Below are positions 1 through 8,273 of a stretch of 14,796 nucleotides of DNA, piece by piece. Source of the stretch: Amoebophrya sp. AT5.2 (lineage: Eukaryota; Sar; Dinophyceae; Syndiniales; Amoebophryaceae); the NCBI GenBank assembly GCA_005223375.1, contig RXOD01005315.1:1-14796 (forward strand). The letters run 5' to 3'. The position numbers were made by a program, and so were the translations under genes. Each line of letters opens with the position of its first letter. Within the stretch, counting starts at the first letter, position 1. The notes under the pieces were generated by a model. It was not told the DNA's origin and ran no database searches. It was given only the letters and a program-made list of their open reading frames with translations.

Positions 1-988
1 CGCATCTTTGAAATTGGCCAAAAGTTTAGAACTGGTTTCAACAGTGTCCCGGCCCTGGTTTTTCCGCCTGAAGCTGGCCGGAATTCATCGCGGCGGTATA
101 TATTACTCGGAGGCGCTGCGCCACCGCTCGGCTCCGCGCCAAGACATGTAGTAGGGACGCGCTTGCCACGACGCCCAGACTTTTGCTGTCGTCATCCAGT
201 CCGCGAATGCATCCCGCGAAATTGGCAGCGACTTCGGTGTGGTTCGAGGCAGGGGCAGCGGCAGGCCTGCCCTCGATAGCACTTCCCTGACCCGCTAGGA
301 AAATGGCCACCCTCGGACGCAGATGGAGCCAGCGCGCGGCGTGTGTATGTCTTCCGGCTTTCCACCATACAGCCCCACCGCGTCGCGCACGATGTGCGTG
401 CTCTCCTTTCGTAGGGCTGCAGCACTCCCGTGGCGGGCTAACCGAATGCGCTCCGGGGAATCGCGCGCCCGCTCACTCTGTTGCCCCGCTGCTTTTTTCT
501 ACACAGCCGTCGCAGGCGTAGCGGGGACCGCGCCGCAATCGCCGGCGCCATGGTCTTCCGGCTTGGAGGCAGTCGGCGGGTATGTCTGGGCGCGCGTCGG
601 TCCTCACAATGTTGCCCATGCTTGCAGCTCGGCGCCGCCCGCTGCTATTTAAATTTAAACGCGGCGACAGCTTCACGCTGCACCAAGTGCGTTGCTCATC
701 TTCGTCGTCTCTCGTTCAACCACGCCGCTGCGCCCTTGTAGCGTGACCGTTCGCCCAGAAGCTTGGCGCTGACGTGGGCCATGGATGTGGCGCGGCGATC
801 CCCGGCGCTGCTGAGTGTAGTCGATGCGTCGCGGTCTTTTTGCTGTCGCAATTCATGCTCCCATGCCGCGGCATCGTGGTGCCGGGCGGCACGACGGCGC
901 GACGGTTCGCGAAAGCTGGCCACGGCGGCACGATGTCGATGGCGCACGAGGATGCAGACTCCTGGTTTGACTTCCTGGCTTGAGATAT
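1..988. other. No supportable gene; GC-rich flank
   Basis: All open frames here are short, overlap on both strands and are dominated by Ala, Arg, Gly and Pro, as expected for random GC-rich DNA. I see no start codon with a credible protein behind it, no RNA gene and no clear repeat. A TATA-like stretch (GGTATATATTA, about 102-112) exists but nothing coding follows it convincingly. Confidence 0.5.
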
Positions 989-1537
989 TTAGTTCTCGTC
1001 CAGGGAGGCAGTGCCTTCGTTGCGCTGCGAGCGTTCTCCTTTCTGGTTGCTTTCACCCATGGCGCCGAGGCGTCGGCGCGCTTCACACGCCCAGCGCCAG
1101 CGCTGCCCTTGCTTTCTGGCGCTTGGCCACGTCGAGAGCCGGGGGCGCGAGCCGTAGGCGCTGGATGCATATCGCGGCGTCTGTCCAGAGGCAACGCGTC
1201 GAACTGGTGACCTTGCCGCTTGGACTCTGTTCGTTTTCGAGGCGGCCGACTCGGGGCCCTCCTCACGCTGCTGAAGATGGGAGACAGTCGAGATGAGGCC
1301 CTGCTCGCGCTGCTTGCGTGCGTCCTTTGCAGCGCGCCGCTCGCGGCGATGGGTTTGAAAGGTGGCCGCAGACTTTCGACGACTTCGCTCGCCTTGGGCC
1401 GGGATCTCGCGGCCCGCGCGCTGGCTTGCCTGGCGGCGCGTTCTTCTGCCGCTGTCTTCGGTCTTCTTCCTCGCATCAGCCAGGGACCCCTCCTCGCAAT
1501 TGTACAGGCCCGGACGGCTGCTACTCTCCATCCTCAA
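989..1537 (-). other. Possible coding fragment, basic and hydrophilic
   Basis: This minus-strand frame is open for about 180 codons. Its first half is rich in Arg, Lys, Glu and Gln (a piece reads EEGSLADARKKTED), which resembles a charged disordered or helical protein more than random GC-rich translation. A second minus-strand frame over 853-1476 is also open, so the reading frame is not certain. There is no signal peptide, no family motif and no defensible splice site. It follows other minus-strand fragments and could be the trailing part of the same decayed unit. I do not recognise it. Confidence 0.25.
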
Positions 1538-2127
1538 GGTGTACGCCCTCGCCCGGCCACATTATCAGCGATGGCGCGCATACTATTGCGCGGCGTTTAG
1601 CCAGTGGCCCTCCTCTCGTAGTCTGGGCGAGAGGATGCCGTCTGCGAGTACGAAACGGCCTCGCGGGACATGTATGGCGTGGCGGTCTGAAACACTTCCC
1701 GCGCTTCCTGCTCCCTTTTCCTGGCAGCGGCTCGATTGCCTTGGCGGCAAGTCTTTCGCTTTCCGCGTTTTCGCGCCACCCTACAATCCCGCGAAAATAG
1801 CTGGCCGCCCCCTCTATCGCTTCCGGGCCCGCGGGCGATAAGGGTAAGGCGGCGCGCTTCGTGGAGCCCTTGACGATGTCCAACGCCGAAAAACCGCGCC
1901 CGTTCTGGTCGTGCCCAGCTGTTGCAAGCGCGGGCACTCTCCTCCCACCCTCGCACGCGAGGGCGACGGCTGGGCCCCCCGGGGGAGGGTTTCACCCCAG
2001 CAGGGGCCCCCGCCAGCTTTTTAACATGCGGCCCCTCGCCATTGTTCCAGCTGCGGCGCCTCCGGGTCGCGCGCCGCCACTTCAGGGCGCGGCAGTCTTG
2101 CACCCAGCGGGAATTGCATGCCTTCAA
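1521..2127 (-). pseudogene. Coding-like fragment with a frame change
   Basis: Two overlapping minus-strand frames share the coding-like signal. The frame open over 1937-1521 contains a natural-looking segment (SALDIVKGSTKRAALPL, then ESERLAAKAIEPLPGK). The frame open over 2127-1597 takes over with REQEAREVFQTATPYMSREA and ends at a stop near 1597. The switch falls at a run of A and G bases (CCAGGAAAAGGG on the minus strand), so a one-base indel, by decay or by sequencing error, explains it better than an intron, for which I find no GT-AG pair of sensible size. The product is unknown. It lies just downstream of the stop of the 2165-2410 exon, so it would be a separate unit. Confidence 0.3.
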
Positions 2128-2164
2128 CGGCGAGCGTAGTTCTGTGCGTCATGTAGTACGGCGC

Positions 2165-2410
2165 TTAATGGTTGTCCATCTCCCGCTGCTCCTGCAACCG
2201 GATGCGCTCCTCTTCGTCTTCAAGTGCTTGGTAGTGCTCCATGTCAATAACGGCGTAAATCGGCAGCGGCTCCGGGATCATGTACATGCTATCGATGTCA
2301 CACACGGCGTCGAAGTCGATTTCAAAACACTCGTCGCCCCAGAAGTTTCCTTCAACATTCAGGCGCAGGCTCTCGCGGTCTGTTTCTCGATATTGTGAAC
2401 GAAGTAGCTC
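2165..2410 (-). CDS. Terminal exon of an unknown acidic protein
   Basis: The minus strand is open from just after a TGA (2413-2411) to a TAA at 2167-2165, giving 81 residues. The composition is clearly protein-like and very different from the Ala/Arg-rich shadows around it: an aromatic and acidic core (GNFWGDECFEIDFDAVCDID, residues 21-40), a hydrophobic stretch MIPEPLPIYAVIDMEHYQ, and a charged helical tail rich in Glu and Arg that ends DNH. There is no in-frame ATG before the middle of the segment, so this should be the 3' exon of a spliced gene. Possible acceptors lie near 2408-2412 or at a CAG near 2379-2381. I could not fix the upstream exon; the hydrophobic frame over 2944-2447 is one candidate. 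No family recognised. Confidence 0.55.
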   Translation of the reverse strand, partial: ELLRSQYRETDRESLRLNVEGNFWGDECFEIDFDAVCDIDSMYMIPEPLPIYAVIDMEHYQALEDEEERIRLQEQREMDNH

Positions 2411-2684
2411 TCAACTTGGCGTAAAAGTCGACGCTTCTACCTGTAGCTACGCGTTTGCTCGCTCTTCTTTGTTTAAATCGATAGAGACCAGCGAAACGAA
2501 AGCGAGTCTCTCACTCTCTCCTTCCGAGGCTGTCTCGGGGGCCACCGAACACCGAAACTTCGGTGCCTCGATCGTCGCAGCGCCGGCCCACGCATACACC
2601 AGCAGCCCAAGAGATGAGCCCGCGCCCGCCAGAAGCGCCGCAGCCTCCGCCCTTCCGTCCCTTTTATTTTCGGCGTGCTTGCAG

Positions 2685-3500
2685 CGCCCCGCCTGGGGGG
2701 ATTCTCCTCCTGGCAAAATTTCGCGAGGGAGCTCAGGCCGCAGAAAGTGCGGGCCCACCTGAAAAAGCTGGAGACCCGGCGGCGCTTGATCGTGTTCGCG
2801 TGGCTGCTCTGGATTAGGTAGAAAGAAAGGGAAAGCGGAGGCGCGGCGAGGTTCGCGAGCGCTGCCGCGCGGTTCGTTCGTTCGTCGGGAAGAGTTTGGC
2901 CGAACGTTTTGCCTGGCGGCTCGCCTCACCGCAATCATGAACACGCCGCACGCATCGCGCGAGTTGTTCCCCGCGGCCCGATCGGTCTAAGCTGGTCCCC
3001 TCTGCCGGGTGGCTTGAGCGCTGGACCGCTGTCAGGCCAGGGGCTGGCGTCCAGCCCCACGGAGGCCGCGACGATCGAGATGCTCGCCGAGCAGGCTGCG
3101 ACATAGGTACAGGAAGGAAGCGCGTCACGATCGTGGTGCCGCGCAGCGGCGCGCCGCGGGCGTCGCGTTCGTTACTGCCCACGCGGTCCATGCGTGGCGT
3201 TACGCCGCGCGCCGGGCAGCCGTTCGCCTTCGTTTTTCCGGGGTCACCGAGAACGGCCCCGACGCCCAAACGGCGCGGCGGGTCGTAGATCGCTGGCGGG
3301 CTGGACGGTGCCCCCTCTATCGCTTCCGCCCAATGTCGTCCACAAAGGCGCTACTGTCGACGCGGCGCGCTTGCTTCCTTCAGATTGGCGGCGCAGGACG
3401 TCGCGGACGCGACGATCACACTCGGCGCGACGATCAGCGTCAACGAGAAGACCGACCCCAGTGGCGTGCGGATTTGGCTGGTTGTCGTAGGCAGCTGGGG
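2685..3500 (+). other. Possible two-exon plus-strand coding segment
   Basis: A pyrimidine-rich acceptor ending at 2684 (TTATTTTCGGCGTGCTTGCAG region) precedes a plus-strand frame that reads SSWQNFARELRPQKVRAHL and then a basic and hydrophobic segment ending near WLLWIR. A donor GTAGAA starts at 2818. A second acceptor (TTGCTTCCTTCAG, ending 3383) opens a frame reading LAAQDVADATITLGATISV and then NEKTDPSGVRIWLVVV, with most codons starting in G or A. The phases agree: AG before the first intron joins A after it to make one Arg codon. If right, the intron is 566 bases. The ends of the gene are not found, and minus-strand frames over the same DNA are also open, so this is a weak model. Confidence 0.25.
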
Positions 3501-3561
3501 GCCTCGCAGGCGTCGCCCATTGCGTGGGCGTGTTCTTCCTTGTACCCGTGCGGCGGCTTGT

Positions 3562-4391
3562 TTATAGTCCGTAAGTAGTCGGGCGCGCCTCTGTGGCTTG
3601 GTGCCTCCCATCGCTCGCGACTTTCTGGCGTCTGGCACCATGCCGCCCGGCAAAATTTTGCTCATAAACCGCCAGCGCACTCCCTGGGCCTGGCTGAGCC
3701 ATGGGGCGACAGAAGAAGTCTCCGAGTCCGAAGGGGCGCTGCTTTTCTCTTTCACTCCCGCGCCATAGTCCCGGAATGCAAAAGAAGGGCAGGAGGGCGA
3801 GGAGTGTCGACAACTTGCACGAGTTGCGCAATTCCTCCATTGCCTTTGTGTAGTCAGCTGCTTGAGGATCGAGCCCCAGCCGCTCGCTGTTCATGTCCAT
3901 GGCTTTTTTCACTTCCCGGATCAGATTACGAATCCGGGCCGCGTTCACGTCGGCGCATTCGATTGCGACGCGGACAGTAAGCCCGCAAGTTTTCCACTCG
4001 CTCCAGCCAGTTCCGGGCACTCGGGCACGGCTTTCAGTAGTGCGCGCGAGTGTTTTCGATGCTCTTCAGCTGCTCCCAGGTTCGCGGTCCGCGCCGCTTT
4101 CTTGATCTTGTGGGCGACGTTCGTCCGCCGGTTTTTCGCATTCCTCCAGGCGCGAACAAGTGAAGCGGTCGGAGAGATGCGCGCACCACGGTCCGGCATG
4201 CGCGCCGTGGTCGGGCAGCCGTTGGCTTGCGCCTTATCCGCCACTCGTCGCTCGCGCGGGGTGAATCGCATTGCGAGGGCTTTGCTGGCTTTCTGAACGT
4301 CGTCGGCGATCGTTTCACGTTTGAAGCTGCGGCGGCTACAGATATGCCACGCGCCGCAAGTCGTCGGACAAGCCGCGCGCGCGGTACTAAA
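3562..4391 (-). pseudogene. Frameshifted coding fragment, basic then helical
   Basis: The first frame is open from 4391 to 3945 (148 residues). It starts with a cysteine and histidine cluster (CPTTCGAWHIC) that could be a small metal-binding site, followed by SFKRETIADDVQKASKALAM and a long Lys/Arg-rich stretch with many Asn and Ala residues. A second frame, open over 4020-3562, carries the most convincing protein signal: ADVNAARIRNLIREVKKAMD and then SERLGLDPQAADYTKAMEEL, an amphipathic helical pattern, followed by a hydrophobic stretch (LSTLLALLPFFCIPGLW). The two frames are offset and I find no intron of plausible size between them, so an indel is likely. A third frame over 3755-3351 may continue it. 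The family is not recognised. An ATG at 4271 could start a shorter product. Confidence 0.4.
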
Positions 4392-4468
4392 TCAAGAGCC
4401 CCGCTTGTGAGTATATCGCAGCTAGGGCATTTGTCTCGCCGCTTAGTTTCACCGGGGCAGGGAGGTCA

Positions 4469-4813
4469 TCAATGCACTTGCACACTCTCGCGCCTTACTT
4501 TTAGGCGCCGCCCCACCGGTGCGGGTGCCGGAGGTACGCAGGAACGTTGAGCCTCGTAATAGCAGCACGCTCCACGTGATTCCCTTGGCGGGTTTACCGC
4601 GAGCCGGAGCGTGTCTGTGGCGCAGCACTTCTGGTACGAAACGAAGCGCCCAGGCGGGCGCTGCGGCTTCTCGCCCGTGGTGTTCGCGTCGTTCTTTGAG
4701 GCGGAAGAGAGAGACCAGACGCGCTCCGCGTTTTCCCAGAAGTTTGGGACTTTCTTCTCATCATCTTCGGCGAGGCGCAGGCCCTGGAAGTAGAGGACGG
4801 CGCGCCAGCTGGC
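4469..4813 (-). CDS. Exon-like coding block, unknown protein
   Basis: The minus strand is open for 114 codons between a TAG (4816-4814), which can serve as an intron acceptor, and a TGA at 4471-4469. A GTAAGG donor begins at 4498, so the likely exon is 4813-4499: exactly 105 codons, phase 0 at both ends. The residues are protein-like (VLYFQGLRLAEDDEKKVPNF, then WENAERVWSLSSASKNDANT), with several cysteines later (YQKCCATDT, GACCYYEAQRSC). There is no ATG, so an upstream exon is required. The next coding block downstream (4391-3562) does not join in phase with acceptors I can see. No known domain is recognised. It may belong to a host gene rather than to the nearby reverse-transcriptase fragment. 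Confidence 0.4.
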   Translation of the reverse strand, partial: ASWRAVLYFQGLRLAEDDEKKVPNFWENAERVWSLSSASKNDANTTGEKPQRPPGRFVSYQKCCATDTLRLAVNPPRESRGACCYYEAQRSCVPPAPAPVGRRLKVRRESVQVH

Positions 4814-4913
4814 CTACCTTGGCCCAGCCAAGGCCTTAGATTCGTACGCCGCAACATGCACGCAGGTCGCTCCGCCTCCCATCCAAGCGCTGGCGGCTCC
4901 AATTCGCTCGCCA

Positions 4914-5618
4914 CTAGTTTGAGGCTTTTCCTGACCTCGTTACGGGCGCGCGTCTTGCCGTGGCCCCCTCCTTCGGGAGTTTCTTGCTAGCTTCGCGGCG
5001 TCTGCGGGCACGCAGAGCGGCGCTCCCAGCCAGGGCAAAAGTGTAAGCAGGCTTGTCGCCTTCACGCAATTCCTTGGCCCGGTCTTCGGGCCAGGCTTCG
5101 AACGGGTCCTCCGTCTTGCTGTCACGCGGCTGGCTGATCCGATCTGCTGGAGAACAGGGCGCCGACCTGCTTGCGCTTGTCTTTGCGGTCGGTGCGGCGT
5201 TGCTGCGGCTGTCGTCGCTTCGGTCGCTTTCGTCGTGGAGTCCCTCCGAAGAGGATAGCTTCGCAGGATGGCTGGGCTTGCGTTCCTTGGCGAAGAGTGT
5301 GTCGTCGACATGTAGCCCCACAAACGACGGCCCGCGCATGAAGACGCAGGGGGAACCGGCGCACGACTTGACGCCGATGCTCTCCAAGTATTGCGACAAC
5401 GTGCGGCACCACAAGAGCGCGGCTCCACGGAGGCCGTAAAGTGCAACGCTCATCACAAAAGGCGCCCCCCCGTCGCCTTTTTGCGCCGCTTCGGATCGAG
5501 TTGGGGTCGCTGCCTTTACTCGGCTGCTGTCTTGCTGGCCGCGGGGTCTTGGTGGTGGGTGTCGTTCTTGCCGCGCGGGGTCACTCCGATGACAACGCGG
5601 TCCGGTGACTTCGATCAA
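4914..5618 (-). pseudogene. Degenerate retroelement polyprotein fragment
   Basis: This 234-residue open frame has no true ATG start. Residues about 53-112 match the reverse-transcriptase core listed separately. The part before it is Pro/Arg/Thr-rich and shows none of the upstream reverse-transcriptase blocks. The part after it (rich in Ser, Asp and Lys, with AWPEDRAKELREGDKPAYTF) does not look like the connection or RNase H parts of a copia polyprotein. The element is therefore broken or mosaic. The match begins right beside a run of seven C bases on the plus strand (5465-5471), where an indel could have separated it from its original frame. Confidence 0.4.
5283..5462 (-). mobile_element. Ty1/copia-type reverse transcriptase core fragment
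   Basis: Seen: the minus strand reads LYGLRGAALLW, then a spacer with SPCVFM, then GLHVDDTLFAKE. Known: Ty1/copia reverse transcriptases carry LYGLKQAPRxW about 40 residues before the catalytic YVDD box, with a D/PCxF motif between them. All three are present in the right order and spacing, with HVDD in place of YVDD, so both catalytic aspartates of that box are kept. Only about 60 residues are recognisable. I found no integrase, protease, RNase H or long terminal repeat in the window, so this is a remnant and not an intact element. Confidence in the family is moderate. Confidence 0.55.
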
Positions 5619-5729
5619 AGGCTGCGCACACCGCCGGCCACGTGTTGGCGCGCAGGCTGAGAGGGCTGGCGGCAGAGTTGTGCTTGTGAGGGCGGCTAGA
5701 ACTAGACCGCTGGCAAGCGGGGCGCTTCA

Positions 5730-5760
5730 TTCGGTGGGCCTCAGTCCACCGACGCGCGAG
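5730..5760. repeat. 31-base hairpin repeat, copy 1
   Basis: This copy and the one at 6531-6561 agree at 29 of 31 positions. It contains a perfect 7-bp stem (TCGGTGG, 5731-5737, with CCACCGA, 5746-5752) around the loop GCCTCAGT. It lies between the reverse-transcriptase fragment and the other minus-strand coding-like fragments. Confidence 0.75.
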
Positions 5761-5897
5761 TGCTGACTGCGGTCCAGCGGCGCTGACTGCCGTCCCAGCG
5801 CTATGCATCAGCAGGAGCGCTATGCTTTGCTATCGCTTCGCGGGTCCGGCTCTCCTCGTAGTCGTTGGCCCACCACTCACAGCCACAAGCACCGCCC

Positions 5898-6302
5898 TCA
5901 GATCCACCAGCCCCGAGCTCGAAAGCCAGTCTTGCGGAGTTTTTTGGAGGCGCACACATACAGCCATGCGTCCGCTCCTTGGTCCCGCAATCGCTCTCGA
6001 CCAGGATAAGGGATGCCGGAGCGCTGTCCTACACGCAGGCTGTACGAGTCGAACGCCTTCTGTCTGAGCAGTCGCAAGCGTTCCTGGGCTTGGGACCGGG
6101 TCGGGGTCGGGCTCTGCGCCTTCTGTTTTTGGCTGCTGCTGAATGGGCCCGCTGGTGGCTGCGCCGCCCGTCTTTGTCGCAGTTGCTTGGATTCGCGCCC
6201 GTGCTGCCCCCACCTCGCTGAGAAACCGGAGGCGGTCCCGCGGGTGCTGGGCCCGCTCCTAGCCCTGCCGCGACGGGCGCCTGCGTCACCTCGCGCGATC
6301 AT
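5898..6302 (-). pseudogene. Basic coding-like fragment
   Basis: The frame is open for 134 codons without an ATG start that can be trusted. Its second half looks protein-like: SQAQERLRLLRQKAFDSYSL and then ADAWLYVCASKKLRKTGF. Its first half is low in information (Arg, Ala, Gly, Pro). It overlaps the end of the next upstream fragment (6507-6286) by a few bases in another frame, so the two may be one protein split by a frame change. A competing open frame (6213-5830) covers the same DNA. No domain recognised; a gag-like nucleic-acid-binding role is possible from the charge and from the reverse-transcriptase fragment downstream, but this is only inference. Confidence 0.25.
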
Positions 6303-6507
6303 GCGGGCCGAAGGCGCGCGCTACCTCCTCTGCCAGTAGACGCTGTTGTGCGATGCTTCGGCGGATTCTTTCCGCTTTGCTCCGCAGTAGTTTCGTGACC
6401 CGCGAAAGAGCGCGGAAATTGCTTGCGATCACTCCCCCCGCACCCTGCCCCGCATACACGTCGGCCGCCTTTTTGGCATCGCCGCCCGTATACCTTCGCA
6501 CGCGCAC
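6286..6507 (-). pseudogene. Helical coding-like fragment
   Basis: A 73-codon open frame with an amphipathic helical pattern (ALSRVTKLLRSKAERIRRSI, then AQQRLLAEEVARAF) ends in a stop at 6286. It begins with GTG and has no ATG, so it is either an internal exon or a piece of a frameshifted gene. The fragment upstream (6794-6429) is in another frame and has a Lys/Glu-rich helix, and the fragment downstream (6302-5898) overlaps this one. I infer that all three derive from one ancestral minus-strand reading frame. Confidence 0.3.
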
Positions 6508-6794
6508 GGCATGCGGCGCGAGTGTGTTGCTTCGGTGGGCCTCAGTCGACCGACGGGCGAGCGCATTCGGTCACCGAGGTCCTGTGCGCTGTGCATCTTT
6601 GCGGCAGCGCATGGCTGTAGGCTGCTCCTTGCTCTGCAGCCTTGGATGGAGGGCGCACTGGGTCCCAGCCAGTTCTCGCGCTTCTCTTCTTCCTTTTCTT
6701 TTTGCTTTTTCTGCTGGCGCTCTAGCTCTTTGGCTGCCGCGATCTGCGCCGTCGTCGCTTTGGGCACAAGAGTCACCCGCCGACTGCTCTCCAT
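6429..6794 (-). pseudogene. Coding-like fragment with a Lys/Glu-rich helix
   Basis: The frame starts with an ATG at 6794 but the frame upstream of it is also partly open. Residues 1-41 look real: RRVTLVPKATTAQIAAAKEL, then a charged coiled-coil-like run of Gln, Lys and Glu (ERQQKKQKEKEEEKREN). After that the frame becomes uninformative. The preceding coding-like fragment ends in two other frames near 6867 and 6796, so at least two frame changes lie within about 100 bases. I see no GT-AG intron that repairs them. Confidence 0.3.
6531..6561. repeat. 31-base hairpin repeat, copy 2
   Basis: Second copy of the repeat at 5730-5760, in the same orientation and 801 bases away. One of the two differences falls in the stem (CGACCGA against CCACCGA), so the hairpin here has one mismatch. 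The other difference is a C-to-G change near the end. Confidence 0.75.
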
Positions 6795-6866
6795 TTCATT
6801 CCAGTTCGTCGACTTGGCAGACCTTGTTGCTGTTACAGCTTGTAGCTATCGTATCCAGGCGAGATC

Positions 6867-7618
6867 TCAGAAAGTCCGCAGCAGCTTCACACGATCGAGC
6901 TCCTCCATCTCCTTCCACCAGCGGCCGTCCCCCTGCTGAAAGCGGTTGCTCACCGTTGTGCGTCTGTCTGTCGTCATTTCGGGGAATGTGCGCCAGAAAC
7001 CGGCGACGTAGCAGCCCGCGGCGGGCAAGTCTTTTGATCGGAATTCCGCCACGGCTTTTTCGGCGTGCATGTTCCGCGGAGCCGCTCCGTGTCGCATCTG
7101 AAGGCAATTCCAAGCATCGCGGTAGAGCTGGTTGAAGTCGCGTCCCATGAGCGACTCCTCGGCCCCGATCGCCGCCCGGCCGGGGTTGTCGTTGTTCGGG
7201 TATCGATGGCCATACATTGCGTATCACCGCCCGCGCCGTGGGTGCCCGCTGTGTTGCTCGCGAAGTACAAACCGCGTCCCTTATTGAAAAAGATGCGATG
7301 TAATCCGATGCGAAACGCGCACCGGCTGCAGTCGGCCCGCTGTTTCTTGCGCGTACGCTCGGTCCTCATTGTGTCACGTAAAAGACCGACGAACCCGCCG
7401 AGCGCTGATTCGAAGTCGGGGGCGCTCTCAGATTGAAGTCGCTCAGTCGCGGCAAAATTCAAGCTGTATGTGGGGCCGGCCCGAGGTATATCCTGCGCGA
7501 GGCACGACATTGCGTGCGGGTTCAGGGCGTTGAGATATGTCGCCACGTGAGCGCCAACGCCCCGCCCGATTCTTCTGCTAGCTCGCGCGACAAAGGACAA
7601 GGAGCAAGATTGGGCGGC
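6867..7618 (-). pseudogene. Unknown protein gene broken by one frameshift
   Basis: The upstream frame is open from 7618, with a first ATG at 7510, and reads protein-like residues (CLAQDIPRAGPTYSLNFAAT, LHRIFFNKGRGLYFASNTAG). It continues out of phase at about 7216-7222, where the next frame takes over at MYGHRYPNNDNPGRAAIG and runs to a stop at 6867 (ESLMGRDFNQLYRDAWNCLQ, CYVAGFWRTFPEMTTDRR). The two pieces fit end to end and a single missing base restores one frame; no splice pair is present at the joint. The combined region would be at least 215 residues, rich in Arg, Asn and aromatic residues. I do not recognise the family. It is the best-preserved unknown coding unit of the left half. Decay, a sequencing error and programmed frameshifting are all possible. 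Confidence 0.45.
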
Positions 7619-7779
7619 TCACTCAACTCATTCAGTCAGTCCGTTCGCTGTTGGCCTTGATCACGCTGCGAAGGAACCATATGGACGGCCGACGCGATGC
7701 ACGGCCTGAAGTTGATCACTGCGCCCAGTGTTCGCAAGTAGTAAGTAACCCGCGTCCGCTCAATAGGTTCGAGCGTAAA

Positions 7780-8273
7780 TCAAAATCCTCCGAACCACTT
7801 TAATTGTCGCCTGGTGTCGAGAGGGATTGCCGCCGAGAAGGCGTGCTCAGGATCCATCGAAAGCGCATCCGCTGCAGCCTTGTCCTCCCGGTTGGGGTTG
7901 CTGAAGACGTCACGCGGGCCGTCCTGCAGCTGCGAGAAGTCGTAGACGTCCGACTTAGATCTGGGCGGCGGGGCTTCTTTTCTGGAGATGTTGCCGCTGC
8001 CATCTTTGACCCCGATCGCGATCTGCGCGGTTTCTGTTCTTCCAAAAACGAAGAGGCATCGGCGTACTGGCCCGCCGTTTTCTGCGTGAGCGACTTCTTT
8101 TTCTGCGCGGCGAAGTATTCACTTACTTCGCGCTCGGCTATCCAATCGAGCTCCGGCCGGCATAGGTTGAACAACTTGCGCAGCCGCTCCACTTCCTCGG
8201 CACTCAGCGGCAGCCTGGCGAAGCAGGATCTTGCAAAGGCAAAAAGGCAAAACAGCAAACGAACGACCCCCAT
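7780..8273 (-). CDS. Small secreted EF-hand-like protein, two exons
   Basis: Exon 1 is 8273-8127 and exon 2 is 8022-7780, with a 104-base intron that starts GTAAGT (8126) and ends GCAG (8023). Both sides are phase 0, and the join removes a frame conflict that unspliced reading cannot solve. The product is 129 residues. It starts with a clear signal peptide (MGVVRLLFCLFAFARSCFA), followed by a helical segment (SAEEVERLRKLFNLCRPELD). Just after the splice comes an EF-hand-type loop, VKDGSGNISRKE: Asp, Ser, Gly, Ile and Glu fill positions 3, 5, 6, 8 and 12, but Val replaces the usual Asp at position 1, so calcium binding would be weak or lost. The acidic tail contains SDVYDFSQLQDGPRDVF and ends WFGGF. 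It would enter the secretory pathway. The start overlaps that of the divergent plus-strand gene. Family unknown. Confidence 0.65.

Noticed and set aside
6353..7135. 260-codon open frame on the plus strand
   Set aside because: It is the longest plus-strand frame of the left half, but Ser/Arg/Pro/Ala-rich throughout and antisense to better minus-strand fragments, as expected in GC-rich DNA.
7766..7796. GGTTCG...CGAACC inverted repeat beyond the end of the small secreted gene
   Set aside because: Six base pairs with a long loop, partly inside the last codons. Too weak to call a signal, and not a tRNA arm.
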